A stretch of 64,000 nucleotides of DNA from Phytohabitans houttuyneae (GTDB taxonomy: Bacteria > Actinomycetota > Actinomycetes > Mycobacteriales > Micromonosporaceae). The stretch is from contig NZ_BLPF01000001.1 of assembly GCF_011764425.1 (NCBI RefSeq), forward strand, positions 2,533,001-2,597,000. The letters run 5' to 3'. A program made the position numbers and the translations under genes. Shown here piece after piece: positions 1-8,521 of this stretch (positions within the stretch are counted from its first letter, which is position 1; the number at the start of each line of letters is the position of its first letter). A model generated the notes under the pieces. The model made no database searches. It saw only the letters and a program-made list of their open reading frames with translations, and had not been told where the DNA came from.

Positions 1-387
1 GGAGAGCAGCTCCTGGATGTCGAGCAGGCGGCAGGAGCTGCCGTTGATCTCGTACTCGCTCTCGCCCGAGCGGAACATCCGCCGCGTGATCGACACCTCG
101 GTGTAGTCGATCGGCAGCGCGCCATCGGTGTTGTCGATGGTGAGCGTGACCTCGGCGCGGCCCAGCGGCGCGCGGCCGGCCGTGCCGGCGAAGATCACGT
201 CTTCCATCTTGCCGCCACGTAGCGCCTTCGCGCCCTGCTCGCCCAGGACCCAGGCGATCGCGTCGACCACGTTGGACTTACCGGAGCCGTTGGGGCCCAC
301 CACGCAGGTGATACCCGGCTCCAGTCGCAACGTCGTGGCGGAGGCGAAGGACTTGAAGCCCTTCACCGTCAGGCTCTTTAAATGCAC
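1..387 (-). CDS. smc: Chromosome segregation ATPase SMC, N-terminal part (cut by window edge)
   Basis: Only the first 129 codons are present; the gene runs off the left edge. The product is the ATPase head of the SMC condensin, which compacts and segregates the chromosome. The start is GTG, giving [14 protein letters not shown]. The Walker A motif GPNGSGKSN lies at about residues 31-39 and is followed by the typical [20 protein letters not shown] stretch, so family assignment is firm. In many actinomycetes smc directly follows rnc-mutM; here about 8 kb of other genes and repeats separates mutM from smc, although the strand is the same. Confidence 0.95.
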   Translation of the reverse strand, partial: MHLKSLTVKGFKSFASATTLRLEPGITCVVGPNGSGKSNVVDAIAWVLGEQGAKALRGGKMEDVIFAGTAGRAPLGRAEVTLTIDNTDGALPIDYTEVSITRRMFRSGESEYEINGSSCRLLDIQELLS

Positions 388-564
388 GTCTTTCTATCCG
401 CTCGCAGGTGACATCTCATTGGGAGAGTAACCCGACCGCAGGCCGGGCACCGGGCACGCCGCGCTCGCCCCCGTGGCTAACGATTCAGCGATGGCAAAAA
501 GCTGCGCGCCGCCACTTATTGTGTCGGCGCGCGATGTGTGCGTAGCGATTGAGTTGTCGGCGGT

Positions 565-586
565 GGGCGCCGGCAGGCCGGCGCCC
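565..586 (-). terminator. GC-rich hairpin downstream of the small coiled-coil gene
   Basis: A 10-base perfect inverted repeat (GGGCGCCGGC / GCCGGCGCCC, two bases between the arms) sits 6 bases past the stop of the minus-strand coiled-coil gene. No T-tract follows, as is common for actinobacterial terminators. It probably separates that gene from smc. Confidence 0.5.
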
Positions 587-592
587 GGGAGA

Positions 593-787
593 TCAGGTCA
601 ACGCCGGTTCGGGCAGCCTCAGCAGGTCTCCTGCTTCAGCGGCGGCCGCCGCAAGCCGGTCGTTTTCAGCTCGCAGCCTGGTGACCTCGAACTCCAGTGC
701 CTGAACCCTGGCACGCAGTCGGGTGACCTCGTCGAGGAGGCGCCGATCGGGCGCCGCACCAACGTGGCCGTAGAGGGCCTTCGCCAT
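593..787 (-). CDS. Small coiled-coil protein, conserved in actinobacteria, function unknown
   Basis: A 64-residue protein starting MAKALYGHVG. I chose the internal ATG because AAGGAG lies 7 bases before it; the open frame extends 30 codons further upstream without a ribosome site. After a short conserved N-terminus the rest is one amphipathic helix with repeated LRARVQALEFEV-type heptads (about residues 18-55). Proteins with the MAKAL-x-GHVG start are familiar in actinomycetes, with no function that I can state. It lies just upstream of smc on the same strand. Confidence 0.75.
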   Translation of the reverse strand: MAKALYGHVGAAPDRRLLDEVTRLRARVQALEFEVTRLRAENDRLAAAAAEAGDLLRLPEPALT

Positions 788-879
788 ATCGTCTCCTTGT
801 AATGCGCTGCCGGAGTGGCCGGCCAACGCGCGCCCAGCTAACTTCGCGACTATCAGCCCACGGGCACGCGTGGGCATGA

Positions 880-908
880 TTGGGCGCGACTGGCGACGCC
901 CCTATACT
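880..908 (+). promoter_or_regulatory. Predicted sigma-70-type promoter for the CAP-domain gene
   Basis: TTGGGC at 880-885 and TATACT at 903-908 are separated by 17 bases and point toward the CAP gene, whose start is about 195 bases downstream. The -10 element is a good match, the -35 only partial. Apart from this, 788-1102 shows no gene. Confidence 0.45.
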
Positions 909-1102
909 CCGCCGAGACGCCCCACTTCGTCAAGTTAACCGGGCCCACATCACCCCACGCTGCGTCGATTGGCGCACTCATTCCAGCCTGGCAGCCATGA
1001 TCAAGAGGATCCTTGGCGCCGGCTTAGATCTTCCTTAGGGCGATTGCCCAGGTGGGAGCGCACCCGTACCGTCCGGCTCGGCCCACCTACCGGAAGGACC
1101 CC

Positions 1103-1861
1103 ATGGACGCCGATGCGCCGACGAGGCACACCGGCCGGCACCGGCCGAGCGGCCGCCTGCCCGGCCCCCTCGCCCTCGCGCTGCTGGTCGGCGTCCTCCT
1201 GCTGGCCTTCGGCGCGGGTGCGGCGGTGCTCCGCCCCAACCTAAGCGGCGATTCTGGGTCCAATAGGACAGCTTCGGAGCGTACGGACGAAGCGGGCGGT
1301 ACCGGCGGTTTCGGCGTCGCGCTTGCCGCGACAGCGGGACCGACCGCGAGCCCGAAGGCGAGCCCCAAGCCGACACCCAGCAAGGCCAAGCCCCGCACCG
1401 CCACGAGCCCGACGCCGAAGCGCTCGCCGAGCCGGACGACCACCCGGGCTACCACCAGCGGCGGCAGCACCGCCCAGTCGGCCGACGAAAACAAGGTCGT
1501 CGACATCACCAACCAGGAGCGGGCGGCCGCCGGCTGCGGGCCTGTCAAGGTCAACACCAAGCTCGCCAGCGCGGCCGGGCTGCACAGCGAGGACCAGGCC
1601 GAGCACAACAACATGTCGCACACCGGCAGCGACGGCAGCTCGCCGTGGCAGCGCTCGGAGCGGGCCGGGTACACGAACGCGATCGGCGAGAACGTGGCCA
1701 TGGGCTACCGCACGCCGGCCGCGGTCATGGACGGCTGGATGAACAGCCCCGGCCACCGCGCCAACATCCTCAACTGCTCCGCGAAGGCGATCGGCGTCGG
1801 CCTGGCCTACGCGAGCGACGGCTCGCCGTACTGGACACAGATGTTCGGTTCGGTGGTCTGA
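1103..1861 (+). CDS. Secreted or membrane-anchored CAP (SCP/PR-1) domain protein
   Basis: A 252-residue protein. The ATG at 1103 is preceded by GGAAGGACC, which decides against the upstream in-frame codons. Residues 18-42 form one hydrophobic segment (signal peptide or anchor), followed by a Ser/Thr/Pro/Lys-rich linker (about 85-130) and a C-terminal CAP domain of about 120 residues with NQERAAAGC, SHTGSDGSSPWQR, GENVAMG and WMNSPGHRANIL. This is the YkwD-like bacterial CAP type. It acts outside the membrane; bacterial substrates are unknown. It is transcribed alone, divergent from the coiled-coil gene. Confidence 0.88.
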   Translation: MDADAPTRHTGRHRPSGRLPGPLALALLVGVLLLAFGAGAAVLRPNLSGDSGSNRTASERTDEAGGTGGFGVALAATAGPTASPKASPKPTPSKAKPRTATSPTPKRSPSRTTTRATTSGGSTAQSADENKVVDITNQERAAAGCGPVKVNTKLASAAGLHSEDQAEHNNMSHTGSDGSSPWQRSERAGYTNAIGENVAMGYRTPAAVMDGWMNSPGHRANILNCSAKAIGVGLAYASDGSPYWTQMFGSVV

Positions 1862-1926
1862 CCCTTCAGCTGTCGCGTAGCTGACAACCACCCCGCATCG
1901 GTTCGAACTCGATCGTTGCCCCCTGC

Positions 1927-3303
1927 ATGCGGGTTGCGCTCATAACGGACGACTCCTACCCGTACGTCAAGGGTGGTCCCGGCGACTGGTGCCAGCGGCT
2001 GCTGCACGGCCTGGACGGGCACACGTTCCACGTGGTCGCTCTCGGCACCGACCAGCCGCGGCGGGAGGCCGCGTACGCGCTGCCTGTGAACGCCCTCCTC
2101 CACCCGATCGCCGACCCCCGGCCCGCGCCGGCCGGACGGGCTGCCCGCCAGCACCGGCGGCGGGCGGCCACCGCGGCCGGGGTACTGCTCTGCCGGGGGC
2201 TGCTGACCGACGGTGAGCAGGGCGCGGCGATGTTCGCCGAGAGCCTGCGCCTGCTGGCAGACCTGGCCGCCGCGGGCGGGGCGCCGCTGCGCGGGGTACC
2301 CCTCGCCGACGTGCTGCTCGACGCCTGGCAGGTGGCCCGCTGCGAGCCGGCCCTGCCCCGCCTGTCGGTCCGGGACGCCCGGCACGCGGCCGCGCACCTC
2401 GACCACGCGCTGCGGCCACTGGCCGTACTGGCCCCGGCCGCCGACCTCTGCCACGCCGTCGCGGCCGGTCCACCGCTGCTCGTCGCGCTCGCGGCGCGGT
2501 GGCGTGCGGGCACGCCGTTCCTGCTCAGCGAGGACCGCCCGCACGTCGCGCCCGAGGGGCCGCCCGCGGTCAAGGCGGTACTGCTGCGCTACCACCGCGC
2601 GCTGCGCCGCCTCGGGTACGCCGAAGCCGCGCTGATCGCCTCCGCCAGCCGCTTCCACCAGCGCTGGGAGCTGCGCGACGGCGCGGACCCGGCGAAGGTC
2701 GTGGTCGTGCCCGGTGGCGTGGAGCCGGTGCGGTACGCGCCGCTGGACATCGAGCCGGTCGCGCCGGCGCTCGTCTGGGTCGGGCAGATCGCCCCGCACC
2801 AGGACCTGCACACGCTGATCCGCGCGTTCCGGCAGGTCCGCGACGCGGTGCCGCACGCCGCGCTCCGCCTGGCCGGACCCGAGGCGGACGCCGGGTACGC
2901 GGGCACCTGCCGCCGCCTTGTCGAGCGGCTGCGGCTCGGCGACAGCGTGACCTTCCTCGGCGCGGTGCCGTCCAGTCGCGAGGCGTACGCTGCGGGGCAC
3001 GTCGTCACCTCCTCGAGCGTCACCGAGCACACACCTGTCGCGCTGGTGGAGGCGATGTTCTGCGCCCGCGCCACGGTCAGCACCGACGTCGGCGCGGTGG
3101 CCGAGGCGGTGGGCGACGCCGGCGTCGTGGTGCCGCCCGGCGACCCTGTCGCGCTGGCCGCCGCCTGCGTCGAGCTGCTGCACGACCCCGAGCGGCGGCA
3201 GCGGCTGGGTGCCGCCGGGCGGGCGCGCGCGTTGCGCCTGTTCACAGTGGACGGGATGCGCCGCGCGTACGGCCACCTCTACCGGGACGCGGTGGCGGCG
3301 TGA
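1927..3303 (+). CDS. Family 4 glycosyltransferase with DUF3492-like N-terminus (PelF-related)
   Basis: A 458-residue cytoplasmic GT-B transferase. The N-terminal half starts MRVALITDDSYPYVKGG with a W at residue 23, the pattern of PelF-like DUF3492 proteins. The C-terminal half is a GT4 domain (about 250-450) with VWVGQIAPHQDLHTLI, FLGAVPSS, the donor-binding segment TEHTPVALVEAMFCARATVSTDVGAVAE and VVPPGDP. PelF uses UDP-sugars to make an exopolysaccharide; the substrate here cannot be read from sequence. The next gene overlaps its stop (GTGA), so they form an operon with the membrane protein and the spherulin-4-like gene. Confidence 0.82.
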   Translation: MRVALITDDSYPYVKGGPGDWCQRLLHGLDGHTFHVVALGTDQPRREAAYALPVNALLHPIADPRPAPAGRAARQHRRRAATAAGVLLCRGLLTDGEQGAAMFAESLRLLADLAAAGGAPLRGVPLADVLLDAWQVARCEPALPRLSVRDARHAAAHLDHALRPLAVLAPAADLCHAVAAGPPLLVALAARWRAGTPFLLSEDRPHVAPEGPPAVKAVLLRYHRALRRLGYAEAALIASASRFHQRWELRDGADPAKVVVVPGGVEPVRYAPLDIEPVAPALVWVGQIAPHQDLHTLIRAFRQVRDAVPHAALRLAGPEADAGYAGTCRRLVERLRLGDSVTFLGAVPSSREAYAAGHVVTSSSVTEHTPVALVEAMFCARATVSTDVGAVAEAVGDAGVVVPPGDPVALAAACVELLHDPERRQRLGAAGRARALRLFTVDGMRRAYGHLYRDAVAA

Positions 3304-4531
3304 CGGAGTCCCCGGTGTCCCCGGTGTCCCCGGTGTCCATGGCGTCCACGGCGTCCACGGCGTCCATGGCGTCCACGGTGGACGGTGCGGTCGCGGTCGC
3401 CGAGCTGGCCAAGCGGTTCGAGGGCGGCGTCGCCGACGTCGACGAGCTGGTCACCGCGCTGGAGTCGGCCGGCATCAGCGACCGGGTGGCCGCCCGGCGG
3501 TACGGGCAGCCGACGGTGTTCGCGCTCGGTGAGGCGGTCCTCGCCCTGCTGGACCAGCCGCCGGCCCGGGCACCCCGCCCCGGCCGTACCTGCGGGCCGC
3601 CCTGCGCCGCTCCGCGCTGCTGCTCGCCCCGGTCGCCGCCGCGCTCGCCGCCGCCGACGAGGTGGAGCGGGTCGGGTGGATGGTGCCCGCGCTCGCGGCG
3701 GTGCTCGGGTGGGGCGGCGCGCGTGGCCGGCTCTACACCGCGGCCGGCGCACCCCTGGTCGCGGCCGCGTGCCTGCTGGCGCCGGTGGGAGGCGCCGACC
3801 GCCGGCTGGCACTCGCGGTGGGGCTGACCGGGTACGCGCTGGTGGCCGGCGCCCGCACCGGGCTGCTCTGGGCGGTGCCGGCCTGGGCGGCCTCCGCGGC
3901 GCTGCTGGCCGGCGTGTGGGACCGGGTCGAGGTGCTCCCCGTGGCGGCCGCGTTGATGCTGGCCGGCGCGCTGCTGGTCCGCACGCACGCCCCGGTGACC
4001 GGCGTCGTCGCCGCGCTCTGCCAGGGCGCCGCGGCGGTGCTCGTGTGGCGAGCGGCGTCCGACGTGGCGGTGCTGGCATCGGGCGTACCCATGCTGGTTT
4101 TCGTGGTGTGCTGGCACGAAGCCCGCGCCGCCACCGCGGCGGACGCCCACGACGACCTGCGTGCCTTTCATCGTGAGGTGCGTGACCTTGGCACGGTGAC
4201 CGTGGGTGCGCTCGTGCCGCCGCTGGTCGCGGGCGTGGCGCTGGGCGCGGCGGCGTACCGGCTGCCGTACGAGCTGTCCGGCCACCCCGGCGCGCGCGGG
4301 CTGATGCTGAGCGGCGCGGCGGTGCTGCTGCTCGGCGGTGTGCTGGCGCTGACCGCCCTGCTCACCGCGCGCGGACGCCCGGTCGTGGCCGCGCTTGTCG
4401 CGGCCGCCCCACTCTCCGCCCTCGCCGCCGGCGGCACGCTCCTGCCGGCCACCGTCACCGCGCTCGCGGCCACCTACCTCGCCGGGCTGGTGCTGGCCGC
4501 GCACGCCGTCTTCGACCCCGAGCGCTACTGA
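3300..4531 (+). CDS. Multi-pass membrane protein of the glycosyltransferase cluster, with one apparent frameshift
   Basis: The GTG at 3300 overlaps the transferase stop. The N-terminus (VTESPVSPVSPVSMAST) is encoded by 9-base tandem repeats, then a soluble part (VDELVTALESAGISDRVAARRYGQPTVFALGEAVLAL) precedes about nine hydrophobic segments ending at 4531. The first part reads in frame 3 and the membrane part in frame 2. Adding one C to the run at 3573-3576 joins them as LLDQPPARAPPPRPYLRAALRR with no gap, so I treat it as one gene of about 410 residues. I do not recognise the family; a role in polysaccharide export or polymerisation is inferred only from its neighbours. Confidence 0.7.
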
Positions 4532-4953
4532 TGGAACGCTTCGCGAAGATCGACCTCGAGTACGGCGGGCGCCCGCTAGCCGACGTGCTGGACGCGGTCG
4601 AGCGGTGGGCGACGAAGCCGCACGACGGGGTCTTCCTGGACCGCGCGCCGGGCGACCTGGCCGGGCTCGGCGGCGTAGCGCTGGCGGTCCGGGTGGCCCG
4701 CCGCGCCGGGTTCGGGCTGGTGGTGCTCAACCCGGGCCGGCCGGTGGAACCCGCGTACCGCGCGCTGGACGCCGCGCTCTGCGTCTTCGACGGCGACTGG
4801 GGCGCCTACCAGCGGTGGTCCGGCGAGGGCGCGGCGCCCGGGGACGGCCACCTCGTCTACGGTGTGCCCGCCGCGCAGGCCGACACCGCCCGCAAGATGA
4901 TGGAATGGCGAGGTGCGGGCTTCGGCGTGGTAGCCGAAACCCGCACCTGGTAA
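4531..4953 (+). CDS. Short spherulin-4-like (glycosidase-fold) domain protein, N-terminally truncated
   Basis: A 140-residue protein whose ATG overlaps the upstream stop (TGATG). The segments YGGRPLADVLDAVERW, HDGVFLDRAPGD, LVVLNPGRPVEPAYRALDAALCVFDGDWGAYQRW match the second half of spherulation-specific family 4 proteins (YG-R, GIF-DE, NPG and fE-W-Y blocks). Full members are about 200-260 residues; the first barrel strands are missing and no signal peptide is visible. Whether this half domain is active is unknown. Its place behind a PelF-like transferase resembles exopolysaccharide clusters that pair a transferase with a glycosidase-fold protein. Confidence 0.6.
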   Translation: MERFAKIDLEYGGRPLADVLDAVERWATKPHDGVFLDRAPGDLAGLGGVALAVRVARRAGFGLVVLNPGRPVEPAYRALDAALCVFDGDWGAYQRWSGEGAAPGDGHLVYGVPAAQADTARKMMEWRGAGFGVVAETRTW

Positions 4954-4961
4954 CACCTTCC

Positions 4962-7157
4962 TCAGTGGACGGAGACGAGCTCCCGCTCCGGCTCCTCCGC
5001 GTGGCGGGCCGGCTGGCGCTTGCGCAGGAAGCGCGGCGCCCACCAGTTGGCGTCCCCGAGCAGCGTCATCACCGAGGGCAGCACGACCGCCCGGATGATT
5101 GTCGCGTCGAGCAGGATCGCCGCCGCGAGGCCGATGCCGAGCTGCTTCATGTCGATCGTGCTCAGCGTGGCGAAGATGGAGAACACCGCCACCATCACGA
5201 TCGCCGCGCTGCTGACCGTGCCGGCCGAGCTCGTGATGCCGTACGCCACCGCGTCCCGGTTGGACACTCCACGCTGGACGGCCTCGCGGATCCGGCTGAC
5301 CACGAAGACGTGATAGTCCATCGACAGTCCGAAGAGGACCACGAAGAGGAACAGCGGCAGCCAGGTCACGATCGACCCCATCGACGTGAAGCCGAGCAGC
5401 CCTTCCGCCCACGTGCCCTGGAAGACAAGCACCAGCAGGCCGTACGCGGCGCCCACCGACAGCAGGTTGAGCACGATCGAGGTCAGCGCCACCACCACCG
5501 AGCGGAACGTCAGCACCATCACCACGAACGTGAGGATGAGTACGAACGCCATCACCAGCGGCAGCTTCTTCGTGACGTGCGCGGCGTAGTCCACACTGCC
5601 GGCCACGTCACCGCCGACGGCATAGTCCACGTTGGACAGGCCGGCCATGGCCTCGGGCACGTACACGTCGCGGAGCTTGTCCAGCGACTGCCGGGCCTCG
5701 TCGGTGCGGCTGTGGTACGGCGTCGCCACCTGCAGCAGGCTCACCGTGCCGTCCGCGGACTGCTCGATGTCCGGCCCGTCGGCCTCGACCGGTGCGAAGA
5801 GCGGGTCGCCGCCGGCCTTCTGCGCCAGCGTGGTCAGCGCCGCCTTCACCTGCGCCGCCTCAGCCGCCGGCGCCTCCACGGCGAGGTAGTGCGCCGTACC
5901 GGTGCTCGGGAAGGCCGCGGTCAGCCGGTCGTACGCCTGCATGGCTGTTGTGGTGCGGGGCAGGTCCTCCATCCCCGGAAACTTCATCTTCATGCCAGCG
6001 GCGGGTGCCGCGAGCGCCAGCAGCACGCCGACCGAGATGACCAGGGCGAGCAGCGGGCGGCGCAGCGCCGGGCGCAGCAGGGCCGGCCAGATGCGCGGCG
6101 CACCCGAGCGACGCGCCTGCAGGCGCCACAGCAGCGGAACGCGCGGGCGGTCGACCCAGCGGCCGAGCTTGGCCAGCAGCGCCGGCAGCACGGTCAGCGA
6201 GCCGATCACCGAGACCGCGACGACCAGGATCGAGCCGACGGCCAGCGAGGAGAACACCACGTCGGTGGCGAGGAAGAGGCCGGCCATGGCGATCATGACG
6301 GCGATACCCGAAACCACCACCGCGTGCCCGGACGTCTCCGCCGCGATCTCGACGGCGTCGAGGTGGCCGCGCCCCTTGGCCCGCTCCTCACGCTCGCGGC
6401 GGATGTAGAACAGCGAGTAGTCGACGCCGACCGCGAGTCCGATCAGCAGGATCACGCTGTTTGTCGTGTCGGTCGCCGGCAGCAGGTGCGAGGCGAGCGT
6501 GGACAGGCCCATCGCCGCGAAGACCGACGACATGGCCAGCAGCACCGGTACGCCGGCCGCGATGAGCGCACCGAACGCGACGATCAGGATGGCCAGCGTC
6601 ACCGGCAGGCTCAGCAGCTCGGCCCGCTCGAAGTCCTTGCCGAGCGTCTCGTCGAGCGCCTTGTTGATGGACGGCCCGCCAACCTCCTCGATACGCACCT
6701 GCGGGTGCGCCCGCTGCAGCTCGGCGGTGGTCGCCTCCAGCGGCTGGAGGCGGTCCGACGCGGTGTCGGGGTCGCCCGCCATGGTGACCGCGATCAGCAA
6801 CGCCGACCCGTCCCGCGCCGGCACCGCCTCGTCCACCTTCGCCACGCCCGTGGTGGCCTTCATCTTGGCGATGGCGTCGGCCGCCGCCGCGTCCGCCGCG
6901 GCCTTGTCCAACTGTCCACTAGGGGCGGTGATGAGGACGTTCTCCACCGCCGGGTCGTCAAAGTCACCGTGGATCTCGATCACGGACGCCCGGCCGGCCT
7001 CGCCGATCGCCTGGTCCTCGTCGGTCGCCTCGTTGAGGCCGGCCGCGCTGCCGCCCACGAAGCAGACCGCAACGAACACCACCCACAACGCGATTGCGCG
7101 CCACGGGTGCTCCGCGCTCCATCGCGCGACCCGCACCGTTACCGGTCGCTTGCCCAT
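4962..7157 (-). CDS. MMPL family transporter (RND superfamily)
   Basis: A 731-residue inner-membrane protein starting MGKRPVTVRVARWSAEHPWRA; the ATG at 7157 follows GGAGGGGGAG, while the open frame runs 68 codons further without a site. Architecture: helix 1, a large extracytoplasmic loop, five helices (GLAVGVDYSLFYIRR is the conserved GxxxDY motif carrying the proton-relay aspartate), then a repeat of the same with VLFGLSMDYHVFVVSRIRE. MMPL proteins export lipids or small hydrophobic compounds using the proton gradient. The stop lies 9 bases past the convergent spherulin-like gene. The substrate is not predictable. Confidence 0.9.
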   Translation of the reverse strand: MGKRPVTVRVARWSAEHPWRAIALWVVFVAVCFVGGSAAGLNEATDEDQAIGEAGRASVIEIHGDFDDPAVENVLITAPSGQLDKAAADAAAADAIAKMKATTGVAKVDEAVPARDGSALLIAVTMAGDPDTASDRLQPLEATTAELQRAHPQVRIEEVGGPSINKALDETLGKDFERAELLSLPVTLAILIVAFGALIAAGVPVLLAMSSVFAAMGLSTLASHLLPATDTTNSVILLIGLAVGVDYSLFYIRREREERAKGRGHLDAVEIAAETSGHAVVVSGIAVMIAMAGLFLATDVVFSSLAVGSILVVAVSVIGSLTVLPALLAKLGRWVDRPRVPLLWRLQARRSGAPRIWPALLRPALRRPLLALVISVGVLLALAAPAAGMKMKFPGMEDLPRTTTAMQAYDRLTAAFPSTGTAHYLAVEAPAAEAAQVKAALTTLAQKAGGDPLFAPVEADGPDIEQSADGTVSLLQVATPYHSRTDEARQSLDKLRDVYVPEAMAGLSNVDYAVGGDVAGSVDYAAHVTKKLPLVMAFVLILTFVVMVLTFRSVVVALTSIVLNLLSVGAAYGLLVLVFQGTWAEGLLGFTSMGSIVTWLPLFLFVVLFGLSMDYHVFVVSRIREAVQRGVSNRDAVAYGITSSAGTVSSAAIVMVAVFSIFATLSTIDMKQLGIGLAAAILLDATIIRAVVLPSVMTLLGDANWWAPRFLRKRQPARHAEEPERELVSVH

Positions 7158-7659
7158 CGTGGGCTCCCCCTCCGCCTGAGTCCTGTTCACAGGAACTGAC
7201 GCTAGGGAGCCGAGCGCGCGACGACATCCGGGACCGACCCGCTGCGCCCCCGGAAGTAGCGCCTCAGGGAATACCCCGACCGATGCCCGCTTCGGGGCCA
7301 CCGGCGTCAGGGTGCCGCCGACCCGCGATCGTCCTCGGCCCAGCGCAACGGTCCGGACCACTCACATCGCGGCGGCCGGTGTCCTGAGTCGACGGCCCAG
7401 GGGAACCGGTGGCATGCCCGCGCCAGGGCGCCTCCTCAAGGGCCACGGGTCGGTCGCGATCTGGCCGGTTTGTTGTGGAGGTGCGTGACGGCGCGCGGTG
7501 GCGCGCCCTGCCGGACGCCATGGATGGCACGTTCGCGCGGACGCTGGCAGGGGGTGCACGTTGACGCGGACGCAGCTGGAACATCGAATGGCTGGTGTTG
7601 GTGGACTCGACGACAGTGCCGGGCGCATCCGCACGCCGCCGGGGTCCCGACGAGAGTTG

Positions 7660-7803
7660 CTCCCGCGGCCTCATCATCCGCGGTGGGCGAGCACGCCCCG
7701 GTTCTCGTTGAGATCGTGGTCGTTTGCTGCCCCTAGAGGGACAGCAAACGACCACGATCTGCTCTGTGGGGGCCTTTGTTAACGCCGATCAAGGAGCCAC
7801 TGT
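7660..7803 (+). repeat. Intergenic repeat block, left copy
   Basis: Begins with GTTGCTCCCGCGGCCTCA and GCGGTGGGCGAGC and ends with about 50 bases around CTCTGTGGGGGCCTTTG ... GATCAAGGAGCCA. The same modules occur reverse-complemented at 8306-8450; over the last 50 bases the two differ at two positions and by one G. This copy carries an extra hairpin insert between the modules. Confidence 0.75.
7711..7760. repeat. Perfect 19-base inverted repeat
   Basis: Arms AGATCGTGGTCGTTTGCTG (7711-7729) and CAGCAAACGACCACGATCT (7742-7760) are exact complements around a 12-base loop. It interrupts the left copy of the repeat block and is absent from the right copy. Lower GC than its surroundings; possibly a small palindromic insertion. 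Confidence 0.8.
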
Positions 7804-8305
7804 GGTCTGGAGACCTTTCGGGGTCGGGGTGGGTGGGATCTCCGCGGCCTTCAGTAAATCCAACCCGAACCAGACGCGAGCTACCGCGATGTCCGCAGTG
7901 GTCCGGACCGTCGCGCCGGGTCCCCGGGGAAACGTGGAGCGTTTTGGGTGCTTTCCCGCGGCCTCACCCTCCGCGGTCGCCCAGCTCACCCCGCTCCCGC
8001 AGATCCTCTTCCCCTACCCGTGCTTCTGCCGATCTTCCGAGGCGGGAGTGCACGAGTCCGCCCGCAACTCGGCACCGTCGTCGCGGTCGGTGACTGCCGA
8101 TCAGTTGGGCTCGCTGTGCGCTTCGAAATCTTGGTGAGTAAGCGCGTCATTTCGACGCCAACTTGCCAAGATCTGCCGGAGCGGGCTCCTGGGCTGAGCT
8201 GAGCGACCGCGGACGGTGAGGCAGCAACCGCCGCCGATCAGGAAAGCCGGTCTCACAGATCCGCCGAAGTTCGCCGCCCCGGGGCGATCTGGGCAATCGC
8301 AAGGG

Positions 8306-8450
8306 CACACTGGCTCCTTGATCGGCGTCAACAAAGGCCCCACAGAGCAGATCGTCCCCGAGGGGTGAGCTCGCCCACCGCGTAGGGCGAGGCCGCGGGA
8401 GCAACGGTCCGGACAACGACGGACATCGCGGTAGCCCGCATCAGTTTCGG
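8306..8450 (-). repeat. Intergenic repeat block, right (inverted) copy
   Basis: Read on the minus strand it gives CGGGCTACCGCGATGTCC, GTTGCTCCCGCGGCCTCG, GCGGTGGGCGAGCTCACC and then the CTCTGTGGGGCCTTTG / GATCAAGGAGCCA module of the left copy. The CTACCGCGATGTCCG module also recurs at 7881-7912 and 18992-19023. Confidence 0.75.
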
Positions 8451-8521
8451 TTGGATCTTTGAAGGGCCCGTGGGCGCACCGGTGCGCCCAGCTTGAGAGC
8501 CACCCCCGGCGCCCGGGCTCG

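Larger units (their letters stand above)
7158..8521. other. 1.36-kb gene-free region filled with repeats
   Basis: No reading frame here has a plausible ribosome site plus protein-like composition. The stretch holds a block at about 7660-7803 that returns inverted at about 8306-8450, a perfect 19-base hairpin, and mosaic segments that recur near 19.0 kb. It lies between the MMPL gene and mutM, both read leftward. It could be a decayed mobile element or a site of repeated recombination. Confidence 0.7.

Noticed and set aside
3300-4531. True pseudogene status for the frameshifted loci
   Set aside because: All flanking parts remain conserved and in overlapping operons; each needs only one added C or G, two for yceD, the second lyase and cimA.
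4395-7199. A 934-codon frame on the strand opposite the first MMPL gene
   Set aside because: It has highly biased Arg/His/Gly composition, no ribosome site or family motifs, and mirrors the third-position GC of the real gene.
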